NCBI GenBank assembly: GCA_003136335.1
Contig: PLEA01000640.1
Coordinates: forward strand, 1-12,594
Length of the DNA stretch: 12,594 nt
DNA from: Acidobacteriaceae bacterium
GTDB taxonomy: Bacteria > Acidobacteriota > Terriglobia > Terriglobales > SbA1
Reading direction: 5' to 3'
The position numbers were made by a program, and so were the translations under genes. Positions 1 to 6,579 of this stretch are shown here, piece after piece (position 1 is the stretch's first letter; every line of letters starts with the position of its first letter). The notes below the pieces were generated by a model, which saw only the letters and a program-made list of their open reading frames with translations, was not told the origin of the DNA and ran no database searches.

Positions 1-270
1 AAACCCTTATAGTATACCCATTTGAACCCTGCGACCGGGCCGCTTCTCCGGGCCGATGCCGATACCACCGTTGAGGGCTTCCCGTATTAGACGCATAAAC
101 CGTCGAAACCGTTTTATGCTCCCTGATTTAAGTGACGTACCGACATGGGAACCGCTGGCGAGGAATTAAAAAGCTTACAGTGAACTGAAGAACAACCCGC
201 TCTTGGGTTCTGGATCAATGCTCACCCACCGGAAGGAAACTTTGGAAGATTAATCTCTACCACGGAGGAC
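1..270. other. Non-coding stretch downstream of the amidohydrolase gene
   Basis: I see no supported gene here. By eye the stretch is less GC-rich than the genes that follow. A 37-codon plus-strand frame (56-169) is open but has no recognisable product or ribosome binding site. A 5-bp inverted repeat (AACCC 194-198, GGGTT 205-209) lies about 60 nt past the amidohydrolase stop, but it has no T-run on the minus strand and is a poor terminator. The left edge may hold the margin of a neighbouring gene outside the window. Confidence 0.5.
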
Positions 271-2145
271 TTACTTCGCCTCGTACACTGTCTTCCCGCC
301 CACCACCGTGCGCAGTACCTTGGTCGCCAGTATTTTTTCTGGCGAGGCCGCCGTTACGTCACGGTCGAGGACGATAAAATCCGCCAGCATCCCCGCGACC
401 AGCTTGCCTTTTTCTTTTTCCTCGAATTCGGCAAAGGCCGAACCCGTGGTGTAGGCGGCGATCGCCTGATCCATGGTGAGCCGCTGCTGGGGGAAATATT
501 CCTGCTTTCCATTCTCGCTCTGCCGCGTGACGGCTGCGTAAAGCCCGCGGAATGGTGTGACCGGTTCCACCGGAGAATCCGTGCCAAAGGCGAGCGTCAC
601 TCCTTTATTCAGCACGGCCAGCCAGGCATATGAAGTTGCCGCCCGCTTCGGTCCCAGCCGGTCCTGGGCCCAGCGCATATCGGTCAGCAAATGACTGGGC
701 TGCATTGAAGCAATGACTTTCAGCGCTTTGAACTGGGCGATCTGCGCCGGCGTCGTGACCTGCGCGTGTTCGATGCGCAGGCGAAATTCTTCGCCTCCAT
801 CGGGCGCTCTCACGTGAGCCTCGCGCGCGGCCTTCTCGGCTCCGGCAAAGGCGTCGAGCGCCATCTGCACGCCCTTGTCGCCAATCGCGTGAAAGCCGAT
901 TTGGAAGCCCGCCAGCACGCGTTCCGTGGTCATCTCATTCAACTTGGTCGCATCGTATCGCGGCAAGCCGGAGTTCTTGGGATCATCCGCATAAGGTTCC
1001 AGCAGCGCTGCCGTATGCGATCCCAGAGAGCCATCCATGAACCCCTTCAGCATCCCGGTGTGCAGCATTAAGTCCGACTGCGGATGCGATTCGCGTTTGC
1101 GACTCAAATCCTCCACCGAATCGTCAAACGGCAGCCATTCCGTGATGCGCGCCGTCAGCTTGCCTTCTTTTTCCAGCTCTTCGTAGGTCTGAAAATTCTC
1201 CCAGACCGGCGAATAATCTTGCGCGGAAGTCACCCCATGCTCGGCCAAATCCGCTAGCGCAAGTTCAAGACCCTCCCGCCGCAGCCGGTGGGTCGGCTTG
1301 GGAATCACTTCCAGAACCGCTGCCTGCGCCGTTTCCCGCAAAATCCCGGTGGGCTCGCCATTCTGATTACGGTCGATCTTCCCGCCCTGCGGATTGCGGC
1401 TGGCTAGAGTGACGCTTCCCAACTGCAAGGCTCGCGTATTGGCCACCGCGATGTGCCCGTCGATCCGTCCCAGAAATACGGGATGTCCGTCCGACACTTC
1501 GTCCAGATCCCAGCGCGTGGGCGTCACTTTTACCGGCCAGAGCGTTTCGTCCCAGCCTGATCCCAAAATCCAATCCCCGGCCTTCGACTCTTCGACCTTC
1601 TTCGCGACTCGCGCGCGCAGTTCGTCCAAAGACTGCACGCCAGTCAGATCGACGCTCAGCTTCGTCGCTCCCGCGTCGTCAAGATGGAGATGAGCGTCGT
1701 TGAATCCCGACATGAGGAAGTGTCCACCCAGGTCGACCACCTGAGTCTGCGGCCCTTTCAGCTTCTCCATGTCCGCCATCTTGCCCACCGCCTGAATGCG
1801 ATCGCCGCGCACCGCAATGGCTTCCTCGCGCACAATCGAACTGAACTGCGCGTTCGCAGGCACGCCCGTATAAATATTCCCGTGTTCGAAAATAATGTCC
1901 GCCTTCGGCTTCGCATCGGACGTTCCACTGTCAGCAGAATTCTGTGCTCCGCATGTCGCGCCAAGCACGGCGAGCGAAAACAGCAAAATCCCTAAGCTCC
2001 AGCCGCGAAGCGGCAGCACGTGAAAGCCCGGCACGGAAGTGCCGGGGAATGCAGCGATAGGCACGCGAGTCCCGCAGGGACGACACGCATTCTCAAGTGC
2101 ACTTTCTTGCGCCCGCTGTCTTCCACCACCTCGCCGCATCAACAT
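271..2145 (-). CDS. Exported amidohydrolase-family (YtcJ-like) metal-dependent hydrolase
   Basis: This is a 624-residue member of the amidohydrolase_3 / YtcJ branch of the amidohydrolase superfamily, TIM-barrel hydrolases that cut amide or related C-N bonds with bound metal. Visible metal and active-site residues are NDAHLHL (His152, His154), Lys367 in the LKGFMDGSLGS block, His419 in GFHAIGD, His460 in RIEHAQ and Asp523 in GTDSP. The C-terminal KGKLVAGMLADFIVLDRD is the usual return to the composite beta-sandwich. Substrate cannot be read from sequence. A hydrophobic segment at residues 50-64, followed by a Cys at 65, looks like an export signal; a canonical lipobox is not clear. The ATG at 2145 has AGGAGG (2154-2159) 8 nt upstream and overlaps the upstream peptidase stop as TAATG, so it is well supported. 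The oddity is that residues 21-48 are encoded by a palindromic repeat, giving an abnormally long region before the signal core. A GTG at 2019 would give a normal signal peptide but has no ribosome binding site. Confidence 0.88.
   Translation of the reverse strand: MLMRRGGGRQRAQESALENACRPCGTRVPIAAFPGTSVPGFHVLPLRGWSLGILLFSLAVLGATCGAQNSADSGTSDAKPKADIIFEHGNIYTGVPANAQFSSIVREEAIAVRGDRIQAVGKMADMEKLKGPQTQVVDLGGHFLMSGFNDAHLHLDDAGATKLSVDLTGVQSLDELRARVAKKVEESKAGDWILGSGWDETLWPVKVTPTRWDLDEVSDGHPVFLGRIDGHIAVANTRALQLGSVTLASRNPQGGKIDRNQNGEPTGILRETAQAAVLEVIPKPTHRLRREGLELALADLAEHGVTSAQDYSPVWENFQTYEELEKEGKLTARITEWLPFDDSVEDLSRKRESHPQSDLMLHTGMLKGFMDGSLGSHTAALLEPYADDPKNSGLPRYDATKLNEMTTERVLAGFQIGFHAIGDKGVQMALDAFAGAEKAAREAHVRAPDGGEEFRLRIEHAQVTTPAQIAQFKALKVIASMQPSHLLTDMRWAQDRLGPKRAATSYAWLAVLNKGVTLAFGTDSPVEPVTPFRGLYAAVTRQSENGKQEYFPQQRLTMDQAIAAYTTGSAFAEFEEKEKGKLVAGMLADFIVLDRDVTAASPEKILATKVLRTVVGGKTVYEAK
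2002..2085. repeat. Three-hairpin palindromic repeat inside the amidohydrolase 5' end
   Basis: Three inverted repeats follow one another: GCCGC/GCGGC (2002-2006 with 2010-2014, loop GAA), CCCGGCAC/GTGCCGGG (2027-2034 with 2039-2046, loop GGAA) and GTCCC/GGGAC (2069-2073 with 2077-2081, loop GCA). This density of perfect short stems is not expected from coding sequence. It resembles dispersed intergenic palindromic elements I associate with Acidobacteriota. It has no stop codon in the host reading frame and encodes residues about 21-48 of the hydrolase. Its outer limits are approximate. Confidence 0.65.
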
Positions 2146-3440
2146 TATGAAGTCCTCCTGACATCCGACTCGTTCCCCACCCCAGCCAGCGCAAGCATCG
2201 TCAGCAAAATCCGTTTCAACCCCAGCTCGCGTCCGTTGGAATCAAACCACTCCTGCAACGTGTGTGCACCGCCGCCCGATCCGCCGCCGCCGATCGCAAT
2301 CGCTTCCTGTCCCAAGGACAACGGAACATTCGCGTCCGTCGACGCCCGCTGAACTTGCGCCGCATTGGACAATTGCGTGTCCACCGCGCGCACCACCTGC
2401 AAAATCCGCGCCCCCGCCCGCAACTCCCCTGCCGGACGGTTCCCAATTACCACCACCTCGCAACTCACCCCGGCCGGTCGCTTCTGCGCGGAAGACCGCA
2501 TCTCGGCGGCAACGGTTTCATCTTCCACCGCGCGGTTCAGCGCCAAGCGCAGCGACTGCTCCAACCGCTCCATTTCTGCCATGGACGTCGAGCGAATATC
2601 CACCCTCATGCTGGCTGACTCGGGAATCGAATTTACCGAGGTTCCGCCGCGAATCACTCCGATGTTGAATGTCGTCTTGGGCGTGCTCGGAACCGGCGTC
2701 GCCGTAAAAGTTTCGATCGCCCTGGCCAGAATCACAATCGGATTGGGCGCGCCAAAATCGCTCCACGAGTGCCCGCCCGGTCCGCGCACGATCACTTCAA
2801 ACCGGCGGCTGCCCAATGCTTCGGCCACAATCGTATCGGCGCCCGCGCCGTCGAGCACGAGGCTGTAGGCAATCGAATCCTTCCAGCGCGGCGTCGAAAA
2901 AATGTGCCGCATGCCGCGCAGATCGCCTTCGCCCTCTTCGCCGACATTGCCGATAAACACAAACGGCAGCGCGTGCCGGATGCGCACCGTCCTCAGCAGC
3001 GACGCGATCCCCAGCAGCGCCGCCACGCCCGCGCCATTGTCGGAAACTCCCGGCCCGTAGATGCGGCTTCCCTGCTGCCGAATATTCAGCGGCGTGTTTG
3101 CCGGAAATACCGTATCAATGTGCGCGCTCAGCGCCACATATCGCCGCCCAAAGCCGGGATGCGTGCCGAACACGTTTCCCACGTCGTCGATGCGAACATC
3201 GTCCAACCCGACTTCGCGAAAGCGCTCGGCCAGCCACGCCCCGCGCGCCGACTCGCCAAACGGAGGCGCCGGAATCCTCGCCATCTCCATCTGCCAGTGC
3301 GCCAGTTGCGGCTCCTGCGTGCGCAGCCAGTTAAATGCCGACCGTACCTCCGGCGAAGCCGCCAGGCGCGCCACCTCCTGCTGCACCGAAGGCGCAAGCG
3401 CGAAGTCCGGCAAATCCGGCCTGGGGGGAGTCGGGCTCAT
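2145..3440 (-). CDS. M20-family metallopeptidase (PepT-like)
   Basis: This 431-residue protein is a cytoplasmic-type M20 zinc peptidase, a family that removes residues from short peptides or hydrolyses N-acyl amino acids. Family landmarks occur in order: SAHIDT with ligand His107 and Asp109, SDNGAG with bridging Asp134, GNVGEEGEG with general base Glu168 and ligand Glu169, LVLDGAG with ligand Asp197, the lid/dimerisation domain with PGGHSW (His224), and the C-terminal ligand His393 in GGAHTLQEW. All expected ligands are present, so it should be active; specificity (tripeptidase, carboxypeptidase or aminoacylase) is not readable. No signal peptide is seen. The ATG at 3440 lacks a clear ribosome binding site, and a palindrome lies just upstream. 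The stop TAA shares its last A with the start of the amidohydrolase gene, and the AGGAGG for that gene lies within the last codons here, so translation of the two is probably coupled. Confidence 0.87.
   Translation of the reverse strand: MSPTPPRPDLPDFALAPSVQQEVARLAASPEVRSAFNWLRTQEPQLAHWQMEMARIPAPPFGESARGAWLAERFREVGLDDVRIDDVGNVFGTHPGFGRRYVALSAHIDTVFPANTPLNIRQQGSRIYGPGVSDNGAGVAALLGIASLLRTVRIRHALPFVFIGNVGEEGEGDLRGMRHIFSTPRWKDSIAYSLVLDGAGADTIVAEALGSRRFEVIVRGPGGHSWSDFGAPNPIVILARAIETFTATPVPSTPKTTFNIGVIRGGTSVNSIPESASMRVDIRSTSMAEMERLEQSLRLALNRAVEDETVAAEMRSSAQKRPAGVSCEVVVIGNRPAGELRAGARILQVVRAVDTQLSNAAQVQRASTDANVPLSLGQEAIAIGGGGSGGGAHTLQEWFDSNGRELGLKRILLTMLALAGVGNESDVRRTS
2154..2159 (-). promoter_or_regulatory. 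Strong ribosome binding site AGGAGG for the amidohydrolase
   Basis: On the minus strand AGGAGG sits 8 nt before the ATG at 2145, inside the final codons of the upstream peptidase gene. This ideal spacing and the TAATG overlap decide the upstream start in favour of the GTG at 2019. Confidence 0.85.
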
Positions 3441-3450
3441 GATAAGTATT

Positions 3451-3464
3451 TTGTAAGTTTACAA
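3451..3464. promoter_or_regulatory. Perfect palindrome upstream of the M20 peptidase start
   Basis: TTGTAA (3451-3456) and TTACAA (3459-3464) form a 6-bp dyad around GT, 10 nt upstream of the peptidase ATG on the minus strand. It lies in an AT-rich patch within otherwise GC-rich sequence, as an operator or promoter element might. The regulator is unknown and the site may be chance. Confidence 0.3.
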
Positions 3465-3542
3465 CGCATAGATTAGGAATGGGGATTGGCTAATACGTTA
3501 CGGAAGATGGGCCACGCGCATCGGGGACGTGACTTTGGGATT

Positions 3543-3560
3543 GTCCTACGGCGCTAGGAC
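3543..3560 (-). terminator. Hairpin just downstream of the ketopantoate reductase-like gene
   Basis: GTCCTA (3543-3548) and TAGGAC (3555-3560) form a perfect 6-bp stem with a 6-nt loop, beginning 6 nt past the stop codon of the 4481-3567 gene. No T-run follows on the minus strand, so this is not a textbook intrinsic terminator. It could still mark the 3' end of the LeuA-like/reductase transcript. Confidence 0.35.
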
Positions 3561-3566
3561 TTCCGC

Positions 3567-4481
3567 CTACTTCCTTTCGGAGGCTACATGATGCGCAGAT
3601 GCTGCTCGGCGCTCCACCGCCGCCACCAACTTCTTCGTAACCGGCACTTCGATCCCGTGCCGCGCAGCCCCGCGCAGGATTGGCCCTGCGATGGCGTCCA
3701 ATTCCGGAGCGTTGTGCTTTTCAACATCCTTTTGCATGGAGCTTCTCATGTTTGCGGGCATGCCCTTCACCCCGGAAAGTATGGCTTCAGGATCAACTTT
3801 GGCGCCCTCGGCCACGGCCACCGCGCAGGCCTCCCGCACGCAAGCCTCTCCCTGAGCCCGCCAATGCGGATCGGACAAAATCTCTCCGACAGTTTTATTC
3901 GCGGCGGTCGTGGTCAGCGCGAACGGGGCCAGGAACACAATCTTGCCCCACATAAGAGTTGGCTCGTCATCAATGAACCGGCACTCGAATCCCTTTTTCT
4001 GCAACTCGTCGAGAGTAGCGCCGAGCAAACTTCGTCCGGCCGAAGACACATTCAGACGGGCAAAGGGCGAGCGATGCACGATGTGTCCAGGCGCAATCCG
4101 CTCGGACTCGACCGCAATCGTAGCCGCAATGACTTTCTCCGCGCCGTACTTCGCGCGCAGCACCGCCAGATGATCGATGCCATTCAGCAGCGGAACAATC
4201 GCCCGAACCGAGTCGGGCTTCGTGACCGCAGCCAGGGCCGAGTCTAGTTGCGTGGCTTTCACGGTAATCCAGAGAACGTCGGCGGGCGGAACCTCCGCCG
4301 CGCGCGAAATCGGAACCCTGAAGTTTCCGAAAGTACTTTCCAAATGAAGTTGTTCGGGATATTGCTCGAGAGATTCCGGCCGTACCACCACGGTAACCGA
4401 CGCGCCGCACCGCGCCAGGCACGCGCCCACCAGACCGCCTACTCCACCCGCGCCCAGGATCGCATGTCGCATGGCAGTCAT
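3567..4481 (-). CDS. 2-dehydropantoate 2-reductase (ketopantoate reductase) family protein
   Basis: The product is a 304-residue member of the ApbA/PanE family, NADPH-dependent reductases of 2-oxo acids. The classic member reduces ketopantoate to pantoate in pantothenate synthesis. Visible features are the Rossmann motif ILGAGGVGG (residues 8-16), VKATQ with Lys75 and LLNGI with Asn100. MWGKI carries Lys180, matching the catalytic Lys position, and AANKTVGE and PELDAIAGPILRGAARHGIEVP (Glu260) lie in the helical C-terminal domain. The open frame extends to 4538, but that part overlaps the upstream LeuA-like gene. The family N-terminus fits ATG 4481 (MTAMRHAILG) or ATG 4472. I chose 4481, 7 nt after the upstream stop, implying co-transcription. 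No strong ribosome binding site is visible. Whether it is the true PanE or a paralogue acting on another 2-oxo acid is open; the neighbour suggests branched 2-oxo acid metabolism. Confidence 0.82.
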   Translation of the reverse strand: MTAMRHAILGAGGVGGLVGACLARCGASVTVVVRPESLEQYPEQLHLESTFGNFRVPISRAAEVPPADVLWITVKATQLDSALAAVTKPDSVRAIVPLLNGIDHLAVLRAKYGAEKVIAATIAVESERIAPGHIVHRSPFARLNVSSAGRSLLGATLDELQKKGFECRFIDDEPTLMWGKIVFLAPFALTTTAANKTVGEILSDPHWRAQGEACVREACAVAVAEGAKVDPEAILSGVKGMPANMRSSMQKDVEKHNAPELDAIAGPILRGAARHGIEVPVTKKLVAAVERRAASAHHVASERK

Positions 4482-4488
4482 GCACGCA

Positions 4489-5736
4489 TCATTTCTTCGG
4501 AGCCGCCGCTTCCACGCACTCCAGTATCTCCGCCTCACTCAGCGTGTGATCGCTCTGCTTGGCGCGCTGATAGATGCGGTCCACTACATTGTCGGTCACC
4601 GGAATGCCGCGCCGCTCCAGCCACCACAGCACGTTCGATTTTCCGCTCATCGGACCGATGTCGATGATCTGCTCCATCCCGAACACATGCGACGGCACTC
4701 CCGAATACACGGTGTTCGCGAGCACAACATCGTCCTTGTGATAAGCCTTAATGATCGCCGAGGCGTGCACGCCCGTCGCCGTGCGAAACGCATCGTCGCC
4801 CACCACGGGATAATTCGCCGGAATCGGCACGCCCGTCGCCCGCGAGACCGCCTGGCAATATTGCTTCAATTTAGTCAGGTCCTGCTCATCCCAAGGCGCA
4901 ATGCCCATCAGCTTCAGATTCACCAGCATCTGATCGGTCTGCGTATTGCCGACCCGCTCTCCCAGACCAATAGCACAACCGTGCACGCAATTCGCGCCGG
5001 CGATGATCGCCGCCATCGAATTCGCAATCGCCAGGCCGCGGTCGCTGTGCCCGTGCCAGTCCACACGGATCTTCTCGCACGACGGTTTCACCACTTCCGC
5101 AATCACGAATCGCACCAGCGCCAGCGCACCCATCGGCGTGGCGTGCCCGGCCGTATCGCAAATGCAAATCGCGCGAGCGCCGCAATTGATTGCGGTCGCA
5201 TACAGCCGCTTGACCGTCTCCGGATCGCAACGACTCGTATCTTCGGTAACGTACATTACGTCGAGCCCGAGCGAAACCGCGTACTTCACGGCCTTCTCGG
5301 TCGTCTGTAAAAGAAAATCGTCGGTCCATCCTTCGGTGAATCTTCGAATCGGACTCGATCCAATAAAAGTAGCGGCCTCGATGCGCAACCCGGTCTGCTG
5401 CACGATCTCGGCGATCGGACGGATGTCATTCTCATGGGTCCGCGCCGCGCAGTTGGCGCGAATTTTCATCTTGTGCGCAACGATCTCCTTCGCCAACGCG
5501 GTCACCGCCTCAACCGCTCGCTGCCCCGCTCCCGGCAGTCCGAGGTCGAGCGAATCGATCCCCAACGCCTCCATCAAATGAAGGATCTCAATCTTTTCCG
5601 CAATCGAAGGATCACGCACCGAAGGCGACTGCAGCCCATCGCGCAACGTCTCGTCATTAATCAACACCGGCCCCGCCGGCTTGAGCCCTGGAGGGTAGTT
5701 CGTGTTCCAGTCGTAAATGAGGTCAGGAGTGTGCAT
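4489..5736 (-). CDS. LeuA-like DRE-TIM acyltransferase (2-isopropylmalate/homocitrate synthase-like)
   Basis: This 415-residue protein belongs to the DRE-TIM metallolyase superfamily, which condenses acetyl-CoA with a 2-oxo acid (isopropylmalate, homocitrate or citramalate synthases). Seen in order: NDETLRDGLQSP with the signature Arg32-Asp33, WHGHSDRG with metal ligands His228 and His230, GLGERVGN with Asn264, and ATGVHASAI with His324 at the catalytic His position of the second subdomain. At about 415 residues it lacks room for the C-terminal leucine-feedback domain of full-length LeuA (usually around 500 residues or more). It is therefore either not regulated that way or has another substrate. 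NDET instead of FDTT in the first motif also departs from standard LeuA, so I give no symbol. It is followed after 7 nt by the ketopantoate-reductase-like gene. The ATG at 5736 has only a weak AGAAG 9 nt upstream, supplied by the last unit of a heptamer repeat. Confidence 0.78.
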   Translation of the reverse strand: MHTPDLIYDWNTNYPPGLKPAGPVLINDETLRDGLQSPSVRDPSIAEKIEILHLMEALGIDSLDLGLPGAGQRAVEAVTALAKEIVAHKMKIRANCAARTHENDIRPIAEIVQQTGLRIEAATFIGSSPIRRFTEGWTDDFLLQTTEKAVKYAVSLGLDVMYVTEDTSRCDPETVKRLYATAINCGARAICICDTAGHATPMGALALVRFVIAEVVKPSCEKIRVDWHGHSDRGLAIANSMAAIIAGANCVHGCAIGLGERVGNTQTDQMLVNLKLMGIAPWDEQDLTKLKQYCQAVSRATGVPIPANYPVVGDDAFRTATGVHASAIIKAYHKDDVVLANTVYSGVPSHVFGMEQIIDIGPMSGKSNVLWWLERRGIPVTDNVVDRIYQRAKQSDHTLSEAEILECVEAAAPKK

Positions 5737-5743
5737 GGGAAAC

Positions 5744-5790
5744 AGCTTCTAGCTTCTAGCTTCTAGCTCCTAGCTCCTAGCTTCTAGCTT
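5744..5790. repeat. Heptamer tandem repeat (AGCTTCT/AGCTCCT) abutting a start codon
   Basis: Six consecutive 7-bp units and a partial seventh run from 5744: three AGCTTCT, two AGCTCCT, one AGCTTCT, then AGCTT. The array ends 7 nt from the ATG of the LeuA-like gene, which reads away from it on the minus strand. There the units read AGAAGCT and AGGAGCT, which contain purine-rich, ribosome-binding-site-like cores. Such arrays are prone to copy-number change by slippage. Confidence 0.9.
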
Positions 5791-5804
5791 GCAGACTTAT
5801 GGGG

Positions 5805-5849
5805 GACAGCCGCCGTCGGCTGTCCGGCCGAGCAAGGCTCCGCTTGGCC
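5805..5849. repeat. Double-hairpin palindromic repeat, copy 1
   Basis: GACAGCCG (5805-5812) and CGGCTGTC (5817-5824) form a perfect 8-bp stem with a 4-nt loop. A second hairpin follows, with GGCC (5826-5829) and GGCC (5846-5849) as outer arms and GAGC/GCTC inside. The same arrangement with diverged bases occurs at 6995-7034. It lies in the 216-bp spacer between the LeuA-like and Cys-rich protein genes. It looks like a non-autonomous dispersed palindromic repeat. Confidence 0.7.
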
Positions 5850-5932
5850 CTCAATCCGTAGTCACGGAACACGGGAGGCAAGCGGTTTCTTAATGTTTCC
5901 ACAGCCTCATCACAGTGCCGACGCGATCGGGT

Positions 5933-5950
5933 AGCTAGTAGCTAGTAGCT
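5933..5950. repeat. Short heptamer repeat (AGCTAGT) abutting a stop codon
   Basis: Two units of AGCTAGT (5933-5939, 5940-5946) and AGCT (5947-5950) end 2 nt before the stop codon of the 6291-5953 gene. The period (7 bp) and the AGCT core match the longer array at 5744-5790, so the two arrays border the same intergenic spacer on both sides. Confidence 0.75.
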
Positions 5951-5952
5951 GT

Positions 5953-6291
5953 TCACTTCTCCTTCGGCGGCAGCGTCAACCCGAACACAGAAATCATCCC
6001 CTGCCCCGCCACGTTGACCTTGGCTTCTCCAGGATTCGGCAGGTAAAGAGTCTTGCAGTGTTCGCAACGATAGACCTCGGCATTGGGACCCCAGGCCTTT
6101 TCCGCATCCCCGCAAGCCTGTTCCAAAATGTCCGTGGTATAGAACCAGCGCTTCAAATGACCGCCACAGAATTTTCCCTTCTCATTTTTCTCGTTGCAGG
6201 CGCGCTGCCCGGCCTTCTTGATCTTCACCTTGTGGTTGGGAAGCTGCGGAATATTCTGCGCGCCAGAAGTGGTCACTTCGCTAGTTGCCAA
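5953..6291 (-). CDS. Conserved-looking small Cys-rich protein, possible zinc ribbon
   Basis: I do not assign this 112-residue protein to a characterised family. It has Cys32 and Cys42 flanking a charged stretch (ACNEKNEKGKFCGGHLKRW), Cys60, and a Cys76-x2-Cys79 knuckle in YRCEHCKTLYLP. Two Cys pairs, one a CxxC, are consistent with a single zinc-ribbon-like site, with His45 as another possible ligand. No signal peptide or membrane segment is seen. The start is TTG at 6291, supported by GAGGGG 7 nt upstream (6299-6304). The protein is Lys-rich near its N-terminus (KVKIKKAGQR), which could suit nucleic-acid contact, but that is speculation. It stands alone on the minus strand. The codon pattern and the clean Cys spacing make it a credible real gene. 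Confidence 0.68.
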   Translation of the reverse strand: MATSEVTTSGAQNIPQLPNHKVKIKKAGQRACNEKNEKGKFCGGHLKRWFYTTDILEQACGDAEKAWGPNAEVYRCEHCKTLYLPNPGEAKVNVAGQGMISVFGLTLPPKEK

Positions 6292-6298
6292 AGACGTA

Positions 6299-6304
6299 CC
6301 CCTC
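6299..6304 (-). promoter_or_regulatory. Ribosome binding site deciding a TTG start
   Basis: GAGGGG on the minus strand lies 7 nt before the TTG at 6291. It is the reason for accepting TTG rather than an internal codon as the start of the small Cys-rich protein. Confidence 0.55.
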
Positions 6305-6579
6305 GTTCGAGCGGCCCAAACACCGCCAGATTCGGCCTTACGCGGTCATTGTAACCGAAACCCTGCAGGCGAAACATGTGCGTGGCGGCGACGACGAGCC
6401 TGAAGTATTTGCCGGCGCTGCGCGTGCCGCACCGCCTTCCCGCCTCGATAAGCCAGCGGCCAGCGTGTGCCGCAACAGTTCCCGCTTAGAATCGGTAACC
6501 GGGTCGGAGTCATGAGGACTGGAATGAGGAAGACCGCTCATGGCGACAAGACTACACTGGACTCTAGGAGACGAAAAGC

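Noticed and set aside
56..169. A 37-codon plus-strand open frame near the left edge
   Set aside because: There is no ribosome binding site and no recognisable product. It is short enough to be chance, so I described it only as part of the non-coding stretch.
194..209. Possible terminator hairpin AACCC/GGGTT for the amidohydrolase
   Set aside because: The stem is only 5 bp, with no T-run on the minus strand, and it lies about 60 nt past the stop.
2769..3476. A 235-codon plus-strand open frame
   Set aside because: It is antisense to the M20 peptidase, whose metal ligands are all visible; the plus frame is Arg-rich and unrecognisable.
4482..4538. Longer N-terminus for the ketopantoate-reductase-like protein (start at 4538)
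   Set aside because: The extra residues are Arg-rich, overlap the 3' end of the LeuA-like gene and precede the Rossmann motif, which normally begins within a few residues of the start.
4471..5310. A 279-codon plus-strand open frame
   Set aside because: It is antisense to the LeuA-like gene, Arg/His-rich, and has no family motif; a typical shadow frame.
5744..5950. The heptamer arrays as a CRISPR-like structure
   Set aside because: Units are 7 bp in direct tandem with no spacers, and no cas gene is present.
6338..6541. A 67-codon minus-strand open frame upstream of the Cys-rich protein, and overlapping plus frames
   Set aside because: No ribosome binding site, low-complexity composition and no motif. 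The 288-bp gap 6292-6579 shows nothing else except the two flanking ribosome binding sites.
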